Of a stretch of DNA of 64,000 nucleotides, positions 25,443-33,117 are shown piece by piece; position 1 is the first letter of the stretch; every line of letters begins with the position of its first letter. Made by a program: the position numbers and the translations under genes. Origin of the DNA: an uncultured bacterium (GTDB taxonomy: Bacteria > Cyanobacteriota > Vampirovibrionia > Gastranaerophilales > Gastranaerophilaceae); the NCBI GenBank assembly GCA_902462155.1, contig CABQAQ010000004.1:62001-126000 (forward strand). Reading direction: 5' to 3'. The notes under the pieces are model-generated. The model did not search any database and was not told where the DNA came from. It saw nothing but the letters and a program-made list of their open reading frames with translations.

Positions 25443-26030
25443 CTAATCCTCATCACTTAAAATAGGTAGTGTAATTATATATTTATGACCAACTTTTTTC
25501 TTTACAACTTTAGATGTATCAATTTCTTCCGGTAAAGTAAAGCTTTGACTAAACATATATTTAGATTCCTTTTTCTTACCTACCTTATCATTTTGACCTG
25601 TAATTGATATTCTATCAGATGCTATATCCAGTTTTATATTTTGAATATTATTAGAAAAAGGTTTTAAGTTAATTACAATTTTGTAAGCATCATCCGACTT
25701 AAAAGTTTGAACTACTTGAGAAACACCAAAATCTTTTTTCATCATTTTAGATTCTTGGCGTTCAAGATCTTCCATTAATTTATCAGTATCATCCATCATA
25801 CGATTAAATGGTGGTCCAAAATTAGGTTGTTCCATCATTCTTATATGATCCATCATCCTTGGATTAGGTATGTAATAAGCGTGTCTTGATTGATCCACTA
25901 CAAAATAAGTTGCTAAATAACTTCCTAAGAATAAAGCAAGAGCTAGAAGTGCAAATTTTAACCAATTTCCTTTATCACAATTACAGGTGTGTTTTTCTGG
26001 GCTTTTAAATTCTTGTGTTTCATTTTCCAT
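25443..26030 (-). CDS. Membrane-anchored Hsp20/alpha-crystallin protein with Met-rich linker
   Basis: The 195-residue protein starts with a short cytoplasmic segment containing HTCNC (14-18) and one transmembrane helix (about 24-45). A Met-rich linker with nine Met between 59 and 97, several as MM pairs, follows. The C-terminal alpha-crystallin-like domain (about 100-195) has strands matching Hsp20 (IKLDIASDRISITGQ, MFSQSFTLPEEID) and ends in an ITLPIL strand. Small heat-shock proteins are usually soluble; an anchored form with the chaperone domain outside the cytoplasm is unusual. Strong AAGGAGAA ribosome site. A conventional hsp20 lies at 63294. Confidence 0.78.
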   Translation of the reverse strand: MENETQEFKSPEKHTCNCDKGNWLKFALLALALFLGSYLATYFVVDQSRHAYYIPNPRMMDHIRMMEQPNFGPPFNRMMDDTDKLMEDLERQESKMMKKDFGVSQVVQTFKSDDAYKIVINLKPFSNNIQNIKLDIASDRISITGQNDKVGKKKESKYMFSQSFTLPEEIDTSKVVKKKVGHKYIITLPILSDED

Positions 26031-26227
26031 ATTGTTCTCCTTTTTTATTTAACGTATAAATTTTCTTAAAATAATACTATCTTTACAATTAGCTACTCGG
26101 TTATCTAGCTGGACGATAAAAAATATATATCATAATAATAATTTATATTTTAGCTTTTTTTACAATAACATTTTTTTAGGCAATATTATTCATCTATTTG
26201 TTTTATAAAAATTGAAAGCTAAAATTT

Positions 26228-27679
26228 ATGAATGAGATAAATTTTAATATAAATACTAATACAAATAATTCTTCTGATAATTTTACAAATGTTAAATACA
26301 ATAAAGATATAAAAAGTAAAATTTATCAGATAAATCCTATTATTCAAAATAATATCAATAATATTAATCAAGACGAGTTTACTTCTGTAAAAATATCTGA
26401 AATAAAAAAAGAAAGTAAAGATAAAGAAACAAAACAACAGACAACTAAAAATGTCAAAATAGGAATAAGTTTAGCATCATTATTAGCCATTCCATTATTT
26501 ACATTTAGTATTTTAAGTATGTTCAGAACTGGAAAAGTACAATCTGAAATTAATTCTAAGACTTCAAAATCGAATTTAAATATACTTAAAAACAAAATGG
26601 AATTGTTAACTAAAAGTGATAAGATAAAAGCTTATATATTAAAGATAAACAGCAAAATTAATGATAAAATGAAAAAATTTTTTACCAAAATTGAGCCTAT
26701 TACTTGCAATCCTGTAGCTATAAGAGATTCTGCTTGTGATATTATGTTAAAGAAATTAAAGATGAGCAAATATACAGATCAATTACGGAATATTTTTACA
26801 TCTATAACAATAAAGGCCTGTGATAATTTATATAAAAAATCAGATGACAAATTTTATGAAGGTTTTATAGAATTAGAAAACATACTTGAAAAATCAGTAA
26901 AAGCAGGAAAAGTAAGTGACTTTGAATCTACAGAGTTATTAGCAAAGCTTAATAAATTAAAAAATAATTACAATATAAACTTTAATAAAATTGCAAGAAA
27001 TGATAGGCTTAAACATTTCAATTCAAGAATATCAGATCTTGATGATAAAGTATCTGATTATATATTTAAAGATGGTGGAGTTTTCTTAAAGGGTAATAAA
27101 GGTAAAAAGAACAGTTTAAATGAATACATTAGTTTTAAATTAAGTAAAAATGAGCGTCTTGAAGTAAAAAAACAAATAGAAAGTGGTTACGAACAGATAT
27201 CTACTCTATTAGATCTATGTAAAAATGATTTCAAAAAATTTACTGATAATAAAGAGTTCAAAAAACTGGAATCAAAATTAAACAATGCCCAAAAGAGGTT
27301 AAATGAAGCAGCTTCAACAGAAAGTACCATTATGCTAGATAAAATAATTGAAATAAAAGTTGGCTCAGCTACTACTGATGTTATTTCATTTTTACTTCCG
27401 GCAGGGTACCTTGTATATTCATTAACTCAAGCAGATAATAAAGAAGAGCGAATGTCTAAATTTTTAACTTCAGGTATTCCAATTCTAGGAGGTCTTGGTG
27501 TTACATTATACAGTACCGCTAAAATGGATAGTGCGATGAAATCATTATTTATAGGTAGTATTGCAGGCTTAGGATTAGAATATTTAGCTAATGTTATAGA
27601 TAGAAAATATAAAGATTTTCGTCAAGAAAATATTTTAAAAAATGAAGCTTTAGATTATTACCTAAATAATAAAAAATAA
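26228..27679 (+). CDS. Large hypothetical membrane/coiled-coil protein
   Basis: The 483-residue protein has a polar Asn-rich N-terminus (1-75), a hydrophobic helix near 78-98, and a long Lys/Asn/Leu-rich helical region (100-375). Three clustered hydrophobic segments follow near 380-400, 412-432 and 438-458 (VISFLLPAGYLVYSL, IPILGGLGVTLYS, SLFIGSIAGLGLEYL). No enzyme motif is visible. I infer an inner-membrane protein with a large helical domain. The style, with its Asn-rich head, resembles the AAA protein at 59293. Function unknown. Confidence 0.65.
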   Translation: MNEINFNINTNTNNSSDNFTNVKYNKDIKSKIYQINPIIQNNINNINQDEFTSVKISEIKKESKDKETKQQTTKNVKIGISLASLLAIPLFTFSILSMFRTGKVQSEINSKTSKSNLNILKNKMELLTKSDKIKAYILKINSKINDKMKKFFTKIEPITCNPVAIRDSACDIMLKKLKMSKYTDQLRNIFTSITIKACDNLYKKSDDKFYEGFIELENILEKSVKAGKVSDFESTELLAKLNKLKNNYNINFNKIARNDRLKHFNSRISDLDDKVSDYIFKDGGVFLKGNKGKKNSLNEYISFKLSKNERLEVKKQIESGYEQISTLLDLCKNDFKKFTDNKEFKKLESKLNNAQKRLNEAASTESTIMLDKIIEIKVGSATTDVISFLLPAGYLVYSLTQADNKEERMSKFLTSGIPILGGLGVTLYSTAKMDSAMKSLFIGSIAGLGLEYLANVIDRKYKDFRQENILKNEALDYYLNNKK

Positions 27680-27684
27680 CTCTA

Positions 27685-27712
27685 TTGACATATAAAATAA
27701 ATAGGGTAAACT
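27685..27712 (+). promoter_or_regulatory. Promoter of the methyltransferase gene
   Basis: A perfect TTGACA (27685-27690), a 16-bp spacer and TAAACT (27707-27712). The predicted start site is at about 27719, only 2-3 bases before the ATG, so the message would be essentially leaderless; no ribosome site is present. Confidence 0.6.
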
Positions 27713-27721
27713 CAAATTAAT

Positions 27722-28600
27722 ATGAATAAAAATATTGCAAGTAAAAAAAAATGTTACCTATGTTCTAGTGAAAATATAAAATTAACAGAATATAAAGTAA
27801 GAGATAATGAGGATCTACAAGTATTAAAATGTCAAAATTGTTCTTTAAGTTTTTTATCCTCGTTTGACCATATAAATAATAAATTTTATAAAGAAGGCCA
27901 AATGCATAACTTTTTTGGAAACTTCAACATAAATAATTGGCTAGAAAGTTCTTATCAAGATGATTTAAGAAGATTTAAATTTTTAAAAGACCGAATAAAA
28001 AATAAAAGATTACTAGATTTTGGCTGTGGAGCCGGAGGCTTTTTAAAATTTGCTAAAAATATATCAGATGCCTATGGTATTGAGGAACAAGAATCTTTAA
28101 AAGAGTATTTTTTAAAAGAAAATATAAATGTAAAAGAAAATATTTTAGAATTAAAAAATACAGAAAAATTTCATATTATAACATTATTTCATGTTTTAGA
28201 ACACTTTAAAGACCCTGAAAATGAATTAAAAACTTTATGTAAATATTTAAGAAAAGATGGAGAAATTATAATAGAAGTTCCATCAAGTAATGATGCTTTG
28301 TTAAAATTGTATAAGAATAAAGCATTTGGAAACTTTACACACTGGAGCTGTCATCTTTTTTGCTTTAATCAAAATACTTTAATAAAGATAGCAGATAAAT
28401 TAAATTTAAAAGTAAATTATATAAAAAATCTTCAGAGATATAGTCTAATGAATCATCTTTATTGGATAATAAAAAATAGGCCTGGCGGTCATAAAGTTTG
28501 GAAAAAATTTGATTTTAAATTTATAAATTTTATTTATAAAACATTTCTTACCAGTCTAAATCTAAATGATACAATTATTATTAGCTTATCTCAAAAATAA
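27722..28600 (+). CDS. Class I SAM-dependent methyltransferase with zinc-ribbon N-terminus
   Basis: The 292-residue protein begins with a four-Cys zinc ribbon (CYLCSSEN...CQNC, residues 12-43). A methyltransferase core follows, with motif I LLDFGCGAGGFLKFA (about 96-110), an acidic motif II region and LFHVLEHFKDPE. This layout is common in methyltransferases acting on nucleotide sugars or small metabolites next to cell-surface sugar genes. The target here cannot be told. Expression looks leaderless. Confidence 0.82.
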   Translation: MNKNIASKKKCYLCSSENIKLTEYKVRDNEDLQVLKCQNCSLSFLSSFDHINNKFYKEGQMHNFFGNFNINNWLESSYQDDLRRFKFLKDRIKNKRLLDFGCGAGGFLKFAKNISDAYGIEEQESLKEYFLKENINVKENILELKNTEKFHIITLFHVLEHFKDPENELKTLCKYLRKDGEIIIEVPSSNDALLKLYKNKAFGNFTHWSCHLFCFNQNTLIKIADKLNLKVNYIKNLQRYSLMNHLYWIIKNRPGGHKVWKKFDFKFINFIYKTFLTSLNLNDTIIISLSQK

Positions 28601-28681
28601 AATAATTAATCTATAAAGGGTATTGTTAAGAATAAATATTTATGAAAGAATAAATTAATTATAAAAATAAAGGAATGCTGT

Positions 28682-29431
28682 ATGGATATAAAAGAAGAGA
28701 TTAAAAATTACCAACTGATAATAATGGCACTAATAGTTTCTTTAGGCATATTTTTTTCTTGTCTTACTGTAGCAAATGCCATAATAAAATATCAAAAGAT
28801 AAATAACCAAACTATAAGTGTAACCGGATCAGCATTAAAAGAAGTGAAATCTGATTTTGGAGTATTTACAATATATTACGAAGTAAGAGATAATAATCTA
28901 AAAGAAGCCTATGAAAAAATCTTGACTGACCAAGAAAAAATTAAAGATTTTGTAATCAGTAAAGGATTTTTAATAGAAGATTTGACTTTAAATCCAATTA
29001 ATAATTATACATTATTTACAAGAACAAAAGAAGGATTTGAAACCAATCAAGTTGAAGGGTATAGATTAACCAGTAGTATAAAAGTAAGTAGTAAAACTAT
29101 TAATAAAATTACAGAATTATCAAAAAGTTCTACAGAATTAATAAAAGAAAATGTAGAAATAAGCTCTTCAAATGTTGAATATTTTGTAACAGATTTAGAT
29201 AATTTAAAAATAGAAATTTTAAAAGATGCTTCTAAAAATGCAAAGCAAAGAGCATTGAGTATAGTAAGTTCTACTGGTGGAAAAATTGGTAATTTAAAAA
29301 GTGCCAAAATGGGAGTATTTCAAATAGTACCAAAAAATTCTACCGAAGTTTCCGATTATGGAATAAATGATACAAGTTCAATAGATAAAAAAGTAATAGC
29401 TGTTGTTAATGCTACTTTCTTTACAAAATAA
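28682..29431 (+). CDS. SIMPL (DUF541/YggE-like) domain protein
   Basis: The 249-residue protein has one N-terminal membrane helix (about 12-35) and then a SIMPL domain beginning at ISVTGSALKEVKSDFGVF, with paired beta-alpha repeats. A KNAKQRALSIVSSTGGKIG segment near 185 is characteristic of YggE-like proteins. Family members are periplasmic, form oligomeric cages in some species and are linked to oxidative stress tolerance; the mechanism is unclear. AAAGGAATG precedes the start. yidD follows 7 bp later, so they are probably cotranscribed. Confidence 0.82.
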   Translation: MDIKEEIKNYQLIIMALIVSLGIFFSCLTVANAIIKYQKINNQTISVTGSALKEVKSDFGVFTIYYEVRDNNLKEAYEKILTDQEKIKDFVISKGFLIEDLTLNPINNYTLFTRTKEGFETNQVEGYRLTSSIKVSSKTINKITELSKSSTELIKENVEISSSNVEYFVTDLDNLKIEILKDASKNAKQRALSIVSSTGGKIGNLKSAKMGVFQIVPKNSTEVSDYGINDTSSIDKKVIAVVNATFFTK

Positions 29432-29438
29432 CTAATAA

Positions 29439-29669
29439 ATGAAAAAAATATTAATAAAATTAATAGAATTATATCAGAGTGTATCAAAATATACTCCAGC
29501 AAATTGTAGATTTTATCCAACTTGTTCAAGATATACAAAAGAAGCCATAGAAAAATTTGGAGTAAAAAAAGGTCTTATATTAGGTACAAGAAGGATATTG
29601 AAATGTCATCCATTTAATGATGGGGGTTATGATCCTATTAAAGAAAGATATGAGGATAATTTTAAATAA
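29439..29669 (+). CDS. yidD: Membrane protein insertion efficiency factor YidD
   Basis: The 76-residue protein has the full YidD signature: YQSVSKYTPANCRFYPTCS, then YTKEAI and the KCHPFNDGGYDPI end. YidD is an amphipathic inner-membrane-associated protein that helps YidC-dependent insertion. It is usually in the rnpA-yidC-oxaA region; here it stands alone after a SIMPL gene, away from yidC. Confidence 0.93.
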   Translation: MKKILIKLIELYQSVSKYTPANCRFYPTCSRYTKEAIEKFGVKKGLILGTRRILKCHPFNDGGYDPIKERYEDNFK

Positions 29670-29679
29670 TATTATAATA

Positions 29680-30573
29680 TTATGAATTAACAATATCTAA
29701 AGCTTCTTCTAGATTTGGAGCTATATGTATTAGCCCATTTAAAAAAGCAAAATTTAAAGCTTGGTTAATAGTTTCTGTAGGATTTATAAGAACTAGTGAG
29801 CCTGATTTATTTACACAATTTTTATAAATCTGAGCAAAGATTCCTGCTTGTTCTTTATCAAACTCTGAAATATTAGACAAATCCATAAGAATAAATTTAA
29901 TATCAAGAAGAATCATTAAATTAATACTATTTAATAGTTCAGAAATAGCCTTATTAGATAGCAAATCAAAAACTTTATAAAGATAGGTATTATCATTAAT
30001 TTTCTTTTTTGTAAAGAATTTAAAATCAATATTTTTCATAGATTTGTCAATATAAGATAAAATATCCATATGCCAATTTTTACTTTTTGGAATAAAAGTA
30101 TCTACACCTATTTTAAACACCTTATTTATTAAATTATTATCATCAGTACTTGAAACAGCTATAATTTTATAATTACGATTATTTTGTTCTTTAAAATTTT
30201 GAATTTTTTGCATTAATTCTAACCCATCAGTATAATTAGGTAAAAACAAATCAACCAAGATATAATCAAAAGTTTTTTTATTTATCAAATCAAGAGCTTC
30301 ATTAGCAGATCTAGCAATAGAAGGGACCACACCTATTTTATTTAAAAGCTTTGTTAATTGAAAAATAGATAACTCTAAATCGTCTACAATTAAAATATTA
30401 AAGTTTGATTTTATATTATCTAATGATACAAGATCAAAATAACTTAACTTTTGTTCAATATTAATCAAAGCTTTTGAAATATCTTCTGAAGATATATTTG
30501 AAAGCTCATAATTTTCAGAATTAAAATCTGCTAATTCTAACAATTTTTTAAGCTGTTTATCATTAAGTTCCAT
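29680..30573 (-). CDS. Response regulator with C-terminal STAS-like domain
   Basis: About 297 residues from ATG 30573, which has AAGGA upstream; a TTG at 30603 has no site. After a helical head (1-55), residues 58-178 form a receiver domain with acidic pair D64/D65, phospho-acceptor D108 in ILVDLFLP, S141/S142 and K163. The C-terminus (about 190-297) resembles an STAS/anti-sigma-antagonist domain (FILMDLSNISEFDKEQAGIF). The usual phospho-Ser after the Asp is Lys, so it is probably not regulated by a serine kinase. No kinase is nearby. Overlaps no gene; convergent with yidD (10 bp). Confidence 0.75.
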   Translation of the reverse strand: MELNDKQLKKLLELADFNSENYELSNISSEDISKALINIEQKLSYFDLVSLDNIKSNFNILIVDDLELSIFQLTKLLNKIGVVPSIARSANEALDLINKKTFDYILVDLFLPNYTDGLELMQKIQNFKEQNNRNYKIIAVSSTDDNNLINKVFKIGVDTFIPKSKNWHMDILSYIDKSMKNIDFKFFTKKKINDNTYLYKVFDLLSNKAISELLNSINLMILLDIKFILMDLSNISEFDKEQAGIFAQIYKNCVNKSGSLVLINPTETINQALNFAFLNGLIHIAPNLEEALDIVNS

Positions 30574-30628
30574 AATTAAAAATTTATCCTTGATATTTTG
30601 CAAATAAAGTTATATCATATTTTATAAC

Positions 30629-31075
30629 ATGAATAAAGAAAAAATTAAAATAAAAAAGTTATCTCACTGTTACAATTTACCGACCTATAAAACAGACGGT
30701 GCATCTGGTATGGATCTTTATGCTGCAATTTCTGATAATATAGATTTACTACCTTTTGAACGTAAATTAATACCAACAGGAATAATTATCGAATTAAATC
30801 CTAACCAAGAAGCACAAATAAGAGCCAGATCCGGTCTATCAATAAATCATGGAATAACTCTTATTAATGGTGTAGGTACTATTGATAGTGATTATAGAGG
30901 TGAAATTTTAGTTCCGCTTGTTAATTTATCTGATGAAAAATATACTATTACTCGAGGAGAAAGAATAGCTCAGTTGGTAATTGTAAATTTTATAAAAGTA
31001 GATCTTGATGTAACAGAAGAGGTAAATTTAACCAAAAGAAATTCTGATGGTTTTGGTTCTACAGGAAAAATTTAA
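30629..31075 (+). CDS. dut: dUTP diphosphatase
   Basis: This trimeric enzyme hydrolyses dUTP to dUMP, limiting uracil in DNA and feeding dTMP synthesis. All five motifs are in order in 148 residues: GASGMDLYAA, RARSGLS, NGVGTIDSDYRGE, RGERIAQLVI and the C-terminal GFGSTGKI arm. The length is standard. The gene starts at an ATG with no clear ribosome site and precedes a FliO-like gene by 67 bp. Confidence 0.96.
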   Translation: MNKEKIKIKKLSHCYNLPTYKTDGASGMDLYAAISDNIDLLPFERKLIPTGIIIELNPNQEAQIRARSGLSINHGITLINGVGTIDSDYRGEILVPLVNLSDEKYTITRGERIAQLVIVNFIKVDLDVTEEVNLTKRNSDGFGSTGKI

Positions 31076-31142
31076 TTATTCTAAATAAAATTAAATTATG
31101 TTAAAATAATTTATAGTAAATATTTAGAGAAAGCATATAAAG

Positions 31143-31715
31143 ATGAATAAAATTACCTCATTACTTTTAAGTTCCATACTTTTAATAAATTCAAAATGTT
31201 ATGCCTTTAGTATTCATAATTCAATTCATAATATAAAATCAACTATTATTAACAGTGATTTATTTTATCTTTTTAATGCTGTTTTTTCACTACTAGTAGT
31301 AATAGTTTTAATATATATCACAGCATATTTATATAAAAAGCTTGGTTTTATTAATCAAAAAAAATTTGGTAATCTTAATTGTTTAGATCTGGAACAAAAT
31401 AAATTAAATATATTATCATCTATTTCGTTAGGTGCAAACAGAAATCTTTATGCTATTGGTATTAACAAAAAAATCTTAGTAATTGCAGCAACGACTCAAA
31501 ACATTACTCTTGTAAAAGAAATAGACTTAAATAACGTAAATAAAGAAAATGTAAATTTAATAAAAAGTGAATTAAAAAATGAGATATTATCACCTTCTAA
31601 TATAATAAATAAAGATAATAATGAGAACAGTCAAAATACAACTAATAAAATAGAAACAAAAAATTTAGATGATAATTTAGATGAATTAATCCAACTTTGC
31701 AATAAGTATATATAA
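31143..31715 (+). CDS. FliO-like flagellar biosynthesis protein
   Basis: The 190-residue protein has a signal-like N-terminus (1-22) and a transmembrane helix (about 42-64). The cytoplasmic FliO-type domain follows: LNILSSISLGANRNLYAIGINKKILVIAATT, then an ITLVKEID strand. The C-terminus is Asn/Lys-rich. FliO helps assemble FliP in the flagellar type III export gate. No other flagellar gene is in view, so this could also be a relict in a non-motile cell. Family match moderate to good. Confidence 0.7.
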   Translation: MNKITSLLLSSILLINSKCYAFSIHNSIHNIKSTIINSDLFYLFNAVFSLLVVIVLIYITAYLYKKLGFINQKKFGNLNCLDLEQNKLNILSSISLGANRNLYAIGINKKILVIAATTQNITLVKEIDLNNVNKENVNLIKSELKNEILSPSNIINKDNNENSQNTTNKIETKNLDDNLDELIQLCNKYI

Positions 31716-31733
31716 ATTAAACGAGGAGATTAT

Positions 31734-32627
31734 ATGGTATTACTAAATAAGACTATAAAAATAGGTGATAAAATTATAGGAAAAGAGCATCCCTGTTTTA
31801 TAATAGGCGAAATAGGAATTAATCATAATGGATCAATAGAAATAGCAAAGAAATTAATAGAAATAGCAAAGAATGCCGGATGTGATGCTGTAAAATTTCA
31901 AAAAAGAACAGTAAATGAAGTTTATACAAAAGAAGAATTAGCCTTACCAAGAGCTAGTGTCTTTGGAGAAACAAATGGTGATTTAAAATATGGTCTGGAA
32001 TTTCAAGAAGAAGAGTATAGAATTATAGATAATTATTGCAAAGAAAGAGATATTATATGGTTTGCATCTTGTTGGGATAAAAAATCAGTAGATTTTATGG
32101 AAAAGTTTGATATTCCTTGTTATAAAATAGCATCAGCATTATTAACAGATCTAGAATTATTAAAGTACATAAAGTCTAAAAATAAGCCAATATTATTATC
32201 AACAGGAATGAGTACTTTAGAACAGATTGATAAAGCAGTAGAAATTTTAGATACAGAAGATTTAATACTATACCATTGTACATCAACATATCCTACAGAT
32301 TCTGAAGAAATAAATTTAAAAGTAATACCAAATCTAGAAAGCAGATACAATACTTTAGTAGGTTATTCAGGCCACGAAAGAGGAATAATGCCATCAGTTT
32401 TAGCTTGTGCGTGTGGAGCTATTTCAATAGAAAGACATATAACAACAGATAGAACATTATGGGGATCAGATCAAGCAGCAAGCTTAGAACCAACTGGGCT
32501 TCAAAAACTGGTACGTGATATAAGACAAGTACCTGTTGTTTTAGGTGATGGTAAAAAAATAGTCTATGAAAATGAATACCCAATAATAAAGAAATTAAGG
32601 AAAGAGAAGATTATAAATGCATATTAA
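31734..32627 (+). CDS. NeuB-family nonulosonic acid synthase (no SAF domain)
   Basis: The 297-residue protein is a NeuB-type TIM barrel: EIGINHNGSIEIAK, DAVKFQKRTV, PCYKIASALLTD, LSTGMSTLEQ, GYSGHERGI and IERHITTDR. Such enzymes condense phosphoenolpyruvate with a hexosamine (ManNAc-like) to make sialic, legionaminic or related acids. NeuB proteins normally have about 345-360 residues with a C-terminal SAF (antifreeze-like) domain, which is missing here. The next gene, overlapping by 11 bp, encodes a KdsC-like phosphatase. This suggests a phosphorylated product as in Neu5Ac-9-P or KDN-9-P synthases. A strong GAGGAG site precedes the ATG. Confidence 0.8.
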   Translation: MVLLNKTIKIGDKIIGKEHPCFIIGEIGINHNGSIEIAKKLIEIAKNAGCDAVKFQKRTVNEVYTKEELALPRASVFGETNGDLKYGLEFQEEEYRIIDNYCKERDIIWFASCWDKKSVDFMEKFDIPCYKIASALLTDLELLKYIKSKNKPILLSTGMSTLEQIDKAVEILDTEDLILYHCTSTYPTDSEEINLKVIPNLESRYNTLVGYSGHERGIMPSVLACACGAISIERHITTDRTLWGSDQAASLEPTGLQKLVRDIRQVPVVLGDGKKIVYENEYPIIKKLRKEKIINAY

Positions 32628-33114
32628 AAAAAATAATATAAAATTGATAGTAAGTGATTTTGATGGAATATTTACAGATGGAAGTGTGTTTATAAATGAT
32701 AATTTTTCTAATTTTGAAATAAAAAGTTTTAAGCAGATTTCATTTCAAGATATTATGGGTGTATCAATTATTCTAAAGAAGGGTATAAATTTTGCAATAA
32801 TATCAGGAGAAAAAACAGGAGCTATAGATTATTTAAAGAATAAATTTCCTAGTATAGAAGTTTATCAAAATATACGAAATAAATTTTCAGTATTAAAAGA
32901 AGTTATAAAAGAAAGAAATATAAGTTTAGAAGACGTATTATATATAGGTGACGATATAAATGATATAGAATGTTTGGAAAATGTAGGAGTAAAATTTACA
33001 GTTCCAAATAGTAACTATAAAGTAAAAGATATAATAGATATAAATATTACCAGAAACAAAGGTGGGAATGGGGCCTTTCGAGAAATTATCGACTATTTAA
33101 CAGATGAAAAATAA
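32617..33114 (+). CDS. KdsC-like HAD phosphatase
   Basis: The 165-residue HAD-superfamily protein has motif I DFDGIFTDG (near 14-22), motif II in AIISGEK, a conserved Lys, and motif IV YIGDDINDIECL. The size, lack of a cap domain and FTDG form match KdsC/KDN-9-phosphate phosphatases, which are tetramers. Translational overlap with the NeuB-like gene suggests it dephosphorylates that enzyme's product. Note the classic DVDG is DFDG here. Confidence 0.85.
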   Translation: MHIKKNNIKLIVSDFDGIFTDGSVFINDNFSNFEIKSFKQISFQDIMGVSIILKKGINFAIISGEKTGAIDYLKNKFPSIEVYQNIRNKFSVLKEVIKERNISLEDVLYIGDDINDIECLENVGVKFTVPNSNYKVKDIIDINITRNKGGNGAFREIIDYLTDEK

Positions 33115-33117
33115 GAT

